NCBI GenBank assembly: GCA_026545225.1
Contig: CM048845.1
Span: forward strand, 86,145,033-86,209,032
From: Cornus controversa
Lineage: Eukaryota; Streptophyta; Magnoliopsida; Cornales; Cornaceae
Length of the DNA: 64,000 bases
Direction of reading: 5' to 3'
Within the stretch, counting starts at the first letter, position 1. Each line of letters begins with the position of its first letter. The notes beneath the pieces were generated by a model that was not told where the DNA came from, ran no database searches, and worked only from the letters and a program-made list of their open reading frames with translations. Below are positions 21,498 through 33,477 of this stretch, in pieces. The translations under genes were made by a program, and so were the position numbers.

Positions 21498-23853
21498 TAT
21501 TACATCTATATACCATTTGATTGATAAACAAATTTTTTTTAAGTTTGAAATTATACATCAAAGAAAATCTTCTTAAGTTATAGTAATTGTGTGCATAATA
21601 GGAATATTCACTTACCCTTTCTTGAAATTAAAAAGTTAGTATAAAAAGAGAAATAGAAAATAAACATCCACATATATATATATACACACACACACATGCA
21701 CACACTAGTAAAAAGGCACATGTCATGCACGTAGTTAAACGTCAACCTGAAACTTTAATCAAATTTTCTATGCATGTTTATAATAATTTTAGAGTATCAT
21801 ATCAAGGATTGAAACAAAATTTTGATGAAGAAAATTATTCTCACATGAATAAAATGAAAAATCTGATGAGTCAAACATCCTCAACATGGTTAAAAGAATA
21901 TTTACCTATTTGAATTGAAAAAGAGAAACAATACATTATAAAGTTATTTTTCTTAAACTAAAGTGCGGGATAGTATCTCCATTATTAATTTATTTTTATT
22001 AATTAAAGGCCAAATTTTCTACACATTGTTTTCAATAGTGAAAATCAAAAATCAAAAGAAAAAAATTAAATTGAAACAAAAGGCAAACATGAGATGTAAT
22101 TGATTAAAAATGATCAAGATATGAATAAAACACTAAGAAAGAAATACATTTAGCATTACAATGTTAAAGGGCTATCAAATCAATAAAATAAATAAATTTT
22201 AAATATAAAGCTTAAATTTATATTTGCACCAATAAATAAAATATAACTTAAATTGATATATTTAGGTAGTAAATATATCAATTTAACATGCATCAACCAA
22301 CACTTACTTTAGTCTCTGTTTGTGGTGACATAAATTCCTTATTACATCTTGGGGTATGATGTAGGCTTGGCAATCAATGCTACTTGTAGTTAGAGATTTT
22401 GACTTTGAAGTAATAGCGCAAATTAAAAAAAAAATGAGAAAACAAATATACTCCTCATATTGAATCATTTCTTTGTAAGTAATGAAAATAAATTACAATA
22501 TATTGAATCATTTCTTTGTAAACAATGAAAATAAATTATAATTTTCATTACTCACGGGTCTGACTTGCCAACAAACATATTGCATTCCTTATGCACACCC
22601 CAAAAAACATTATAAAAAACAAAAACAAAAACAAATTATACAAACAAATTAGAACAATAAAAAAAATTGCTAAAGAAAAAATCAAACTACCAAATCCATT
22701 CAAAAATGTCGTTGAAGATATATATTTTTCTTTTATTTAATTCATGAAACTGATGTTAGGTTTTGTTGGTTGCTCCTCTTATAGGACAAATTTATTTGTT
22801 TTTCGTAATGATGCCAAAATATTGCATTTAATTGATTTATGATTTTTTCGAATTCCATTCCTATTTATTTGTTTTCTGTAATGCTGCCAAAATAGATTAG
22901 GTCGAAAAGGGGTGAAGTTTGGGTTTAATATCATTTCTATTTAAATAATATAATGAAAAATATAAAAATGTATGAAAACTCTATGTACATTTAATCAATA
23001 ATATTATAAAAATTAAAAGAGTGTTGTGAAAATAAAAAAATATATAAACTTTATGCACTTTCAATATAAAAGATATTGATATATCTAGATAACTTATCTT
23101 ATCTTGTGCCATAGGAAGAGTTATTACACTACCCTTATGCACAGTGGCTAAGAAAGCTATTGGGGTATTCTTCATATATGAATACATAAGCTTCTATGCA
23201 GTTTGGAAGAATCCATACTACTAGCTCATGTTTATGTTATAGTATGAAGTTTGTGGTGTGGGCCTCAAAGGCTCTTCATTCATTTTTTTTGATTACTTGT
23301 CATCAAGATATAATGTTTGTGAAGACAGTATGATCAATGATTGTGAAGATGGCAGGATTAATGATAGATATAATTACGAGTAAAGAATTTTTAATTTGCA
23401 TATTCTTCCTCTTACATTATAATTTTTTATATTATGATGTCATCCCTTATTCTTTTATGCTTTATGGATTTTAATCTATTGGAATAAAAAACATATAAAT
23501 ATTGAATATATCATTATCACCATATTACAATAAGTCAAAAAATTAAAAAAAATGACTAATGATTGACAATATTTTCACTATTTATATTACAAGCCATTAA
23601 TAACTAAAATAATAGTATTCATAACTCACATAAATGAGTTGAATGACCCTAACTGGTATTGTGCTAAATAGTTTGCTAAGTTTGTTACTATGCAATCTCC
23701 GGCAATCATAATAAATAAATAGGTAAATTATATATAAGATAACAACTACCATTTCTCTAAAATTCCAAGAAAAAAAAAATACTACCACTTCTCTATTTTC
23801 CTGGTTGGAATAGAATTTATTATTAAAAGTTCCAAGCTTTCACTGTTTTGACT
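21498..23853. other. AT-rich intergenic DNA
   Basis: No supported gene. A 43-bp tandem duplication ('tgaatcatttctttgtaa') lies at about 22461-22546. A CA/TA microsatellite lies at 21673-21698. The open frame at 21725-21913 has no recognisable motif. Confidence 0.5.
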
Positions 23854-23912
23854 ACACACACACATATATACACACGCGCGTGCGCACACACACACACACA
23901 CATATATATGTG
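23854..23912. repeat. 59-bp purine-pyrimidine alternating tract
   Basis: CA, TA and CG steps (with a central CGCGCGTGCGC) alternate purine and pyrimidine without a break. Such DNA is known to favour Z-form. It ends 22 bp from the LTR at 23935. Confidence 0.85.
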
Positions 23913-23934
23913 AGTTGCGCGGTGCGAAAGCGGT

Positions 23935-25093
23935 TGCGAAAAGTATTTTAGAACCTAGAGGGGGGGGTGAATAGGATCACTTGCTCGTTTGATTAATTTT
24001 TAATTAATTCAATTTTAAGTCCAATTAATCAAACAATTAAAGCAATCAAATAAATAAAATGCAAGTAAAGAAAAGAATGTACAGATATACGTGGAAACCC
24101 AAGGCGGGAAAAACCACGGAGGGAGGCGGCACGCCTCAGGAAACCAATTCACTATGATGAAGCAAAATATAACAGACTCTGTCTCAGTCTCACACCCCTC
24201 TTCACTCTGTCAAGGATCTGATGCGGAACACCTCAGGCTTATGGTTGCGACGACACGTTCAACTGCTGCAGACTTCCGGCTAACGTCACCACCCTTACAG
24301 AAAGGTTGCTAGAAGAACCAAAATACTCAGCAAGTATTTTGTTCCCTTCGTAGTGCAATCTGGTCACCTTTCTTCCTCAGCAAGCAAGCAAATGAAGAAC
24401 CATCAATCCAATGTTCTAATCAGTAAATAGATTTGATGCAGTCTCTGAGCAGCTAATCAGAAGTAGAACACCATCCTAAAATCACTCGTGTAGTATGGAT
24501 GTGTGTTCTTAAAAATATATAAACCCTAATTATTATATATATACTTTCTCTCTTTAAAAATAATATTCCAGGGCCTCTTCTGTAGAGAAAATATGAATAC
24601 ATATATATAGGCAAGGAAGTTCTAATTCTACTTGGAAAAGAAGTTTAATTACCAAAATAGAACTTTCTTAGAAGTTTCAAACCCAATAGGAATCAGGATT
24701 TCCGTCAAAATCTATTTCCTATTTGGAACAGGCTAAGTGGGACCAGTGCCAAATAAATAGGACCGGTGGGACTTTTTGAAAACCTGCAGAAACTAAACTG
24801 CCGAGAAAAGTTGGACTGGTCCTAAATATTGGGGACCGGTCCTACTTTGAAAAACCCTAAAATTTGCATTTAAACCTTGGTTTTTCAAAATAGGCTCGGA
24901 ACTAAAAAGTGCAAAGTATCCTCACCATACTTACCTGTATTATATGGTGTTCTAACTGATTTATCAGCTTCCATGCACTTGAATATCAGCTCGAGGTTGT
25001 CGATGATCGATACAAAGAATAATATGAAAATTACAACTCAATCAATCAGGTTTTGATCACCGAAATATGCCAATTACAAATTTATATCTCACA
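23935..25093 (-). repeat. 3' LTR of the SIRE-like element
   Basis: About 1159 bp. On the minus strand it starts TGTGAGATATAAAT directly after the polypurine tract and ends 'ccccccctctaggttctaaaa...cgca'. Homologous in opposite orientation to 8540-9902. The start could be 2 bp further in (TGAGAT). Confidence 0.75.
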
Positions 25094-25108
25094 ATCTCCC
25101 CATTTGGC
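25094..25108 (-). other. Polypurine tract of the SIRE-like element
   Basis: Minus strand reads CCAAATGGGGAGAT immediately before the LTR, the position and composition expected for second-strand priming. Confidence 0.7.
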
Positions 25109-26499
25109 AATTTCATGACAAAACCACCTAGACAATTATAACCTAACCCATTGGAAAAATTAGATTACAATGTTGCCCAAATACAAAGAAATAAAGAACT
25201 GATCAACAGAAGCTTCATTTGTGTGTTCAAGATGGTTAGAATAAAAATCTGTTGTACCTGCACATCCCTTAAACAACACAATTTGTGAAAAGCTTAATAA
25301 AGAAATATAATCTCCCCCTTAATCTCTCAAGCAAAAAATATCTGATATAAATATATCTCCCCCTTTGTCAAAGAATCTCATATCATATCTATGCATATAA
25401 CAATAACATCATCTCCCCTTTTTTGGAACAAATTGACAAAGAACTAGCAAAGAGATTTAGATAAACAAAGAAATCATGAAGCACATAGAGAGATTAAAAC
25501 AATAAGGAAGCACAATTCATCATCACTTGATCAAATAATATCAAAAACATATCAGTTGATGGAATAAACAGAACAAAACAAGATCAAGCATCAAACCTAG
25601 ACAAAATAGAGTTAACTATTCAAAGTCTAGCAAAACATAACTAAGTCTATCATCAATACCTAATCCTCATCATCATCACGTGCTCCAAAAACTAGATATC
25701 AACATCGATCAAAAAGATATCCTTGAACATGTAACTTCATCCATTGAAATTTGCATCAAAGTCCACAAAAATATGATCTTATCAAGATTTGTCCTCAAAT
25801 ACTACAAAATAATATCACCTGTTTAGATCAAGAACATCAACAATTGAGTCATAACAATTGTATTCACCTCAATGATAATGACAAATACTTTGGTTGTAAA
25901 TGATAAAACATTCAAATCTGAGTCATATAAAGTTCATAAACATATTTCATTCAAATCACCTAAGGACTCCCAACCAAAGTCTTTCAAATCAACATTCTTG
26001 TCCACTTATAAAAATACTATCCTAGCTCTTTAATCTATTCATTAGAGCTACACCGAATCGAAGCATAAACAAGATCACAAGTTTCATTAATGAATTCTGT
26101 CAAACACTTGGAGAGCAAGATTAAAAAATTGAGCATAACTTGTTTGATCAATTACTTCAAAATCAACTCAACTCCTCCAAAGATAATCCTTTCTACCAAT
26201 TTCAATCCAAAATTAATCACAAATGTCAACCAAAATGATGTATATTATGTAGCACGAGATAGGTTAAGGATTTATGTAATTTGAAAAAAATATAGTCAAA
26301 AATTTCATTGAGTCAATTAATGAAACAACTAGTGTGCAAATCTAGAATTATCAAATTGCAAAGATATTTGTTTGCATAATATCACCCAAATCAACAAACA
26401 ATAAACCAACAATCACCACAATCCTTTAAAAATTTAATCCCAACCTCCAATAATCACAAATTAAGAGAAATATAGAAGAAGAGAAAGTAATGTGAGTTG

Positions 26500-26770
26500 G
26501 AGTGTTTTAGAGAACACTTGAGAGTAAGAGACTTGAGATAGAGTGTTATGAGAGTGTGTGAGCGCATATATGAGGAATGTAACTTAAAACATCAAGGCGC
26601 GCACGTGGATTCCATAAAAATTGGGCATCCGCTAAGTGCGACCGGTCCTAATATTTGGGGACCGGTCCAACTTCTCTCAGTTCCTCAGAACCTGCAGAAG
26701 TGAGACCGGTGCTCAATAATGGAGACCGGTCCAACTTTGTGAATTATGAAAAATTACACTTTGGACCTCT
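26500..26770 (-). repeat. LTR-like block inside the copia remnant
   Basis: Minus strand carries 'gttggaccggtc', 'cttctgcaggttctga', 'gaccggtccccaaatatt' and 'cacttagcgg', the same order as in the LTR at about 24745-24850. It may be a fragment of a second LTR or a recombination scar. Confidence 0.5.
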
Positions 26771-27977
26771 AATTCACCAAAAATACATCTTTTCAATCTG
26801 ATTTAGCAATTAAGCACATAAAGAGTGAAAAATAAACACAAAATCAAAATAAACATATTTTTGAATTTTTAAAAATTTTTTAAAAGAGAAATAAAAATAA
26901 AACATGAATAATCTCATGAGAATAATCAAAAACATATTTTTCAAAGAATAATATTAGTCCTAAAATTTCTGAAAAATTTAAACATTTATAAATGCAGAAT
27001 TTTAAAACCCATAATTTATTCATAAAATTCATTCTCAAATCCATGATCATGACACAACTTCCAAAACACAAATATTTATAAAAATTTAAAAATTCATCTA
27101 ATAAATCCATGTGTGTGTGTGCAATCCAACTTCATCAAAAATTAATCAAATTCATTTGATCCATCTTATAAAACATATTGGATAATAAGCAAATACAACT
27201 TTACATGATCAATCATTTATTTTTCTTTCATTCATTTTTTTTCTTTTTCTAAGACGGTGGCTTTCACTCTTACGGGCAGCCAGCTATTTTTCTCAAAATA
27301 ACTCTTTAATTTTTTTAAAGATATCTCATTGGAGAATTACATTGTAGTGGAAGTTACGAACACATCCCGAAGGTAGCCTTTTCCTTTTGTCTTAGATATT
27401 CAGCAGATTTTCATCATTTTTTTTTTCATTTTTTTTTTCATGCCAAATAAAAACATAAATTTTTTTCATCATTTTTCTTTTATTGATCATTTAAGCTTTC
27501 AATGCTACTCATACAATATACTCTAGTCAACTTTACATTAGTTTTCAATCAATTCTCTCAGAGTTGAACTAGTGCACAAATTGTATGGACTCAGAAGATT
27601 TACCTCTAAAAATAAATAAATACAGGATATTGGTTATCAATGCTTTGATCATAAAATCAAGTACTTCATTCATTGACAAACTAAGTGTCCCAATTATGCA
27701 TTCACAAATCAAAGTGAAATTAAAAAGAAATATAAAGAATTCACATTATTTCTCAGAAAAATATAATTCTCATAATCTCATATGATTATTACTAAAAATA
27801 AACAAAACTTATCATAACCTAAAAGATATGGTCCAATGAAAAACAAATAATGAATATAAGCTCAGTCTATGACCATCAAAGTCCTAATGACTCAGTTAGG
27901 TGGTTTTGCACCCAAAGACCTATTACGAATAAATTCCATAGTATCAATAGGTACAAACTTCTCCAAATCTTCCTTTT

Positions 27978-28590
27978 TCATTTAGATAGTTTTAACATAT
28001 AATTTATCAGGAAAGAATTGTGGAGAAACAAAAACATTCTTCTTTTTATTTGAATTCTTTTACCTTGAGAATTTTTGGGTTTGTTCCAATAATGTGGCTC
28101 TTTAGCATGAACCCTATTCTTAGCAAAAGAATTATGCATGTGAAAATCAGAATTAGAATGTCTTCTCTTTTTATAGCAATAGTGTTGACTATGTCCATTC
28201 TTACCACAAAAAGTATAATACAGCACATTGGACACAACATTAACATGCAAAGACTTAACTTGAGACTTCGATTTGGGTTCAGACACAATCAAATTCTTGG
28301 GTTTAACAAAAATATTTTTTTCCTTAGATGATGACCCAACAAAACCTAATCCAGTCTTATCTCCTACAGGCTTACCAACACTAATCATGCTATCAAGCTT
28401 AATCTGTCCAGAAGTAAAAGCAATTAATTTCTCTTATGATTTTTTCAATTCAGGCTCAAGAAAATTAATTCTAGTAACAAGAGAATCTCTAACAGAAATA
28501 GCTTGACTTACCTCGCTTCTAAGAAACTTGACTTTGCCTTGAAGATTCAGAATTTTAACTTTACTTTCTTCAATCAATTTCACTTGATCT
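27978..28590 (-). pseudogene. Copia gag C-terminal remnant with mutated zinc knuckle
   Basis: Gag packages element RNA. The minus strand encodes a helical stretch (KVKILNLQGKVKFLRSEVSQ), then SGQIKLDSM, VGDKTGLGF and one zinc knuckle, the usual order of SIRE-type gag ends. An in-frame TAA at 28434-28436 splits it. The knuckle should be C-x2-C-x4-H-x4-C, but its first Cys is Tyr (YYTFCGKNGHSQHYC), so zinc binding is lost. Upstream gag is absent. After about 28040 the similarity fades. Confidence 0.75.
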
Positions 28591-28596
28591 TCATAT

Positions 28597-28618
28597 AATT
28601 TATATATATATATATATA
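28597..28618. repeat. (TA)n at the broken end of the copia element
   Basis: The AT run marks the point where gag similarity stops, likely a deletion or rearrangement junction. Confidence 0.6.
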
Positions 28619-28734
28619 CTTGTTTGGTAGTTTTTTATTATATTTTTTTGGTAACGTTCTTTATATATATTAAAGAGGTAAAAAAAAAGATAGAGAAAAA
28701 ACGTGTGCTTATATAATTTATGTGTCTATTTTTT

Positions 28735-29248
28735 TAATAAATAAAAAAGTGTATTGAAACTTAAAAAAACCCTTTTGTACTTTTAATAGTAGTATAGATA
28801 TCCATTTATTCATGAATTTCAATACCAAAATTTCAGATCATATATATATAACCAAACAACCCTAATTTCGAATTGAAAATCCTAAAAACCCTTAAATTAC
28901 ATGCATAAAAATTATATTTTAATTAGTTTAATTTGCTTATGGCTTAAGTTTATTTATTTAAGTTTTTATAAAAGTAGTAATTAGTTTAATTTGCTTATGG
29001 CTTAAGTTTATTTATTTAAGTTTTAGTAAAAGTAGCAGTATGCTTTATTTAATTAATGAAACCATAATTTGCAACCCAAATAAACAAAAATCTTTATTTT
29101 TTGAGCTTCAGATATTAGAGGTCTTAGATGGGTTAGATTTTTATATCCTAAAAGTCAAGACCAATAAACATTTGATTCGAAACTTATTGATTTTTCTTTT
29201 ATTTTTTCCACTTTTCTTGACAACTAAATGAAAAATTAGCTATAAAAG

Positions 29249-29298
<50 letters not shown>

Positions 29299-30300
29299 TT
29301 AATTTCAATACCCAAATTTAAAATCATATATATATATATATATAACCAAACAACCCTAATTGAAAAACCCTAATTCCAATTTTGAAACCCTCTTTGAAAA
29401 ACCCTATTGAAAACTCCAAAAATTTCTAAATTACATCCATGAAAATTATGTTTTAAATCTTAGATCATATATATGTTTATAAACAAACAACCCTAATTGA
29501 AAAAATCGAATTTCAAATTGAAAACAAATCTTCAACCCAATTACTGATTGAGTGAGAAAAAATGATTATATAATTACTTATATATTTATACAATCAACTT
29601 GAATATTTGAAAATATATATTAAATTTTGATCATTTATTTTTATAATAATTCTAATAATACTAAAATATTAAATTTTGGTTGATTTCTACCTACATGGTT
29701 TGCAAGTTCATCTAGCATCTCGCATCTCTTCTTTGGACTCTTATCAAAGTGGAATTAGGTAATCGACCTACTTTGAGAAATTATTAGGATTGCATCTCTC
29801 TCAATTTTTTTTCTATCTAATTATTTTTTTCTCTCTGTTTATACATCTAATCATGTGAATAAATATACAATAAAAAGCTTACTTGGGGGAAAAATTCAAG
29901 AAAAAAAAAAGAAAAGATTTCAAATAATTAAATAGCAAGAAAAAACAGAAATCCATGGATAATAGATAGTATAGAGCATCTAATCACATGAACAAACATA
30001 CAAGAAAAAATCCTACTTGAAATTTTTTTTAAAGAAAACAAATAATAAAAAAAGAAAAAAAGAAAAGAGTCACTTATTAATAAGAGTCGTGTTTGTATTT
30101 ATGATTTTAAGGGTTTTAGGGTTTGGTTTATGTTATAACTCTATTTTCTATTTAAAAATAAATAAATAAATAATATAGTAACATAAAAAAATGATTTTGT
30201 ATAAGTTATAACTCTATTTTTAATTTAAAAATAAAAAAATAGTGTACTAAAACTAAAAAACTCCTTTGTACTTTTAATAGTAGCATAGATATATATAGAG
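28735..30300. other. AT-rich DNA with two copies of an element-end-like phrase
   Basis: Near 28770-28800 and 30265-30290 the same phrase 'cctttgtacttttaatagta' + 'g.atagat' occurs in the same orientation, each preceded by 'aaaaaa.agtgta.t.aaact'. This looks like two ends of one repeat family. A 58-bp tandem duplication lies at 28921-29038 and a (TA)n tract at 29251-29294. Several 'aacaaccctaatt' phrases recur (28854, 29347, 29487). No gene is supported. Confidence 0.45.
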
Positions 30301-31010
30301 TACTGATCTCTTATTTATCCGTGAACAAGAGAATTTATTCACACTTTTGCTAGTATGGTCTTACTAAAATCACAAAACCACTAAATCTAATGACCACTAG
30401 CCAAACCCACAAAACAGTGTCTGTATATTTTAATTTTGAAATATTAAAATTACAACAATTCCTTTCATAATGTAAAAAAAGAAATGTAAATTACCAAAAT
30501 AAACAATTGGTAATACTACCCAAGACGCTATCAGGAACTCGAATTGTTGAAATTCAATCTCCTCTTTTCATATCAAAAATCATCTCCAAAAATATAAAAA
30601 AATCTCTGGTTGAGTAAACTGCAAACAAGACCCCCTCAAATAATCAGGACTTCCTCTTCTTACAAGTCATTGGACAACAAGAGGTTTCCTCCCAACGTAA
30701 TGTTTCCAATCACTACCTCCAACCCCAATCATTTTCCTCCATTTTCAAGTCATTCTTTCCTCCCTCAAAAATCCCTCATTGATATAATCAATGAAAAACA
30801 CACAGAGAAATACACAGATGTAATCAATTTATTCAAATAAAACATAATATATGTTGTTTTTGGTACAAAGACAAAACCCCTAAAAGTTCAGGTACTTGTG
30901 TGTGTGCACATATATAAATGCATATTCAGTCCTTGAAGATCCTTTCTCAATACTGTGTATAAATGCATATGCAGTCCTTGACCATTATTTATCGTACAAA
31001 AACAAATATA
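30301..31010. other. Intergenic DNA left of the gypsy element
   Basis: No gene recognised. 'gagtaaactgcaaacaaga' at 30610 resembles the end of the inverted-repeat element at 15980. 'ataaatgcatat.cagtccttga' is duplicated near 30914 and 30958. Confidence 0.45.
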
Positions 31011-31015
31011 TATAT

Positions 31016-31504
31016 TGTGGGCCAAAATAATGACCCAAGATAAAAAAGATCGAACAGGCCCAATCAGACCCAAATATGCAAATGATGGGCTGGGCCAGGA
31101 TAAAAAAGATTGAACAGGCCTAATTAGACCCAAACACACAAATGATAGGCTGGGCCAGAATAATAAAAAACAGAACAAACCTAAGTAGACCATGAACAAC
31201 ACTTTATATAGACCAATAGAAATCTGACACAACACCCATACTCCCACCTCTTGCTTGGTATGATTTGAACGATCTACTCACCAAGGATAAAGACAACCGA
31301 GGATAATGATTAAAGGCAAAGTCATCATTATCATGCCATCTCATGCTCGAGAAGGTAGTATAAAATGAGAGAGACCCCATTGTAAAGAGGAGGAATTTTT
31401 GGAAATAAAATAAAACAGAGAATATTCATATCAATAACATCTATTCTTTGATTATCAATCTTTGATATTATTATTCTACGTGTTTATATTTTCTGACACT
31501 TACA
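31016..31504 (+). repeat. 5' LTR of the Tat-lineage element
   Basis: Starts TGTGGGCCAAAA, ends CACTTACA. The first 140 bp hold about 2.4 tandem copies of a ~60-bp unit ('aggataaaaaagat.gaacaggcc' ... 'gggctgggcc'). Confidence 0.95.
31203..31211 (+). promoter_or_regulatory. TATA box in the LTR
   Basis: TTTATATAG, followed by GACCAATAGA; transcription would start about 30 bases on, within the LTR as the replication cycle requires. The same box is kept in the 3' LTR. Confidence 0.5.
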
Positions 31505-31507
31505 CTT

Positions 31508-31525
31508 TGGCGCCGTCTGTGGGAA
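31508..31525 (+). other. Primer-binding site
   Basis: TGGCGCCGTCTGTGGGAA, three bases after the LTR. Position and TGGCGCC start are typical for Tat elements; the primer tRNA is not proved. Confidence 0.75.
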
Positions 31526-31575
31526 GCTTAACGAAAAGATCCACGTAATCACCGAAAAGTATCATTCAGAGCGTA

Positions 31576-33477
31576 ATGGTTGGGTCCACTCGAGCGGCAA
31601 TTTATACTGATGACTCCCCGCTAATTAGGGAGGACGAAGAACGGGATAGTAACAATGCGTTAAGACGTCAAGTAGAGATGTTGCAACAAGAAAACGCACG
31701 ACTACGTGATGAAGTGCAAGGAGACAGGCATGTGCCACCAGAACCTGTTAACCATTCCAGCCCTCAGCCTGAAGACATGGAGCACCGAGCAAGAACGCAT
31801 AAACGCTTTGAGAGGGATATGGTGAATGAAGAGCCCACAAGGTATCCTGTACGTGCTGAGCCGGGTTTGGGGGTTGATCCGGTACGATCGGAGGAATAGA
31901 AGACAATACATGAGCAAATCCAGAGAGAAGTAGATATGATCAGACGTGATTTCTGAACCGAATCTCCCTCAAACTTGGCTGCGCAAGCAGTGAGAGATGT
32001 TCTGCAATCGCCTTTTTCAAATTATATATTGCAATCAAGTATTCCTGCAAAGTTCAAAATACCTTCGTTCAACAGTTTCGATGGGCGAACTGATCCAGTC
32101 GAACATATTTATCACGTTCAGCAACGGATGGCCCTAAATACCGATGATGATAATCTAATGTGTCGAATGTTTTCAACTACTCTCTGTGGTTCAGCACTGA
32201 TATGGTTCAAACAGCGACCCCCAAGAATAATTGATAACTTCCAAGCTCTTTGTGAGCAATTCATCACTCAATATGTGGGGAATCGACGACCTAAAAAGAC
32301 CATGTCCTCTTTGTTCACCCTCAAACAAGTTAATGGGGAGCCCTTAAAAGCTTTCCTCACTCGGTTTAATCTCGAAATATCTTTGATCGACGGATGTGAT
32401 CAATCTACAGCGGTAGAAGCCTTCCGAGTAACTATGAACAATGGCACTGAATTTTACCGAACACTGTTAAGAAAACCCCCGAAGAATATGGGCATATTGA
32501 ACAGCAAAGCTCAGGGATATATTGCCATAGAAGATGACGAGACTCGTCAGAGTCAACCCTCCTCTCTTATAATCGTTGCCCCCCCAAGAAACAGGCCGTT
32601 GGGGAACTTGCCGAGTGGAAATCGATCGACTCCTCTAAACTTCACCCCCGACAAAAGACCCAGGATTGACCGAAAGGAAACTCATCTAAAAGTAACTTTG
32701 AGTCGTTTGTTCCAAGAAACGGTCCTTAGGGGCATTTTTAGGAATCCTCCTACTTTGACTGCTCCAATTAAATCGAGAGATAGAACTAAACACTGCTCTT
32801 TTCACAAAGATGTGGGGCACACCACCGACGATTGCCGAAATTTACGTAATCAGGTAGAACTCCTCATATCTAGGGGAGAATTGTCCGATTATGTATTGTC
32901 TGATGTTCCTCCTCGGACCATTACACCTCATTCCACACGAAAAGTAAATGAGGTGCCACCGGCAAAAATTATTGATACTATTCATGGGCACGCCCAGCAA
33001 TGGAAGTCTGATGTTCATACCGTTAAGGGGTGGCGAAGAACGAACGCAAGAAGAGCAATGGCAGTATGCAATTTTCTGGAGGAGCGTGTATCTACCGATA
33101 TCACGTTCTATCGATGGGACATGTTAAAAGTACAGACACCTCACGAAGACCCATTGGTCCTTACTTTGACAATAGCAGGTTACCTCGTTCGACGCATCCT
33201 TGTTGATACGGGATCTAGTGCCAATGTGATGACCCGTTCAACATTTGAACAATTGGGTTTCACAGCAGATCAAGCCATTCAAACCCACAATCCCCTTGTT
33301 GGGTTTGATGGAACTTGAGTAACTCCTTTTGGAACTACCCTCCTTCCAATAGTAGCAGCGCATAGAACTCTGAATGAAGTCTTTGTAATCATTGAGGTTA
33401 ATTCACCTTACAATGTTATCCTTGGCAGAGGATGGATTCATAGGATGAGAGGGGTTCCTTCGACACTCCACCGGTGA
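31576..33477 (+). pseudogene. gag-protease of the Tat-lineage element, broken
   Basis: Gag forms the particle and the aspartic protease cuts the polyprotein. From the ATG at 31576 the frame has a charged coiled N-terminus (LRRQVEMLQQENARLRDE), the capsid-type gag domain (about 32060-32480), a zinc knuckle of the C-x2-H-x4-H-x4-C form (32794-32835, CSFHKDVGHTTDDC), and the protease motif LVDTGSSAN (from 33199) with its partner ILGRGW (33420). In-frame stops: TAG 31897, TGA about 31954 and TGA 33316, the last between the two halves of the protease. The frame then runs out at 33475, where pol goes on in another frame. The next Met after the early stops, at 31975, could start an N-terminally shortened gag. 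Confidence 0.92.

Larger units (their letters stand above)
23935..28600 (-). mobile_element. Pol-less SIRE-like Ty1/copia remnant
   Basis: In transcription order (right to left): a broken gag C-terminal part (28590-27978), about 2.9 kb without RT, RNaseH or integrase, a stretch with several 'gggggagat' phrases, a polypurine tract (AAATGGGGAGAT), and a complete 3' LTR. The 5' LTR and 5' gag are missing, cut off at the AT-rich tract near 28600. The gag type, polypurine tract and LTR end 'cacccccctctagg' are typical of the SIRE/Maximus lineage. Either pol was deleted or this was a non-autonomous derivative. Confidence 0.75.

Noticed and set aside
30888-31247. 119-residue minus-strand open frame with repeated hydrophobic words (and a near copy at 39721-39996)
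   Set aside because: It is the antisense of the LTR U3 tandem units, present in both LTRs; no membrane-protein gene is implied.
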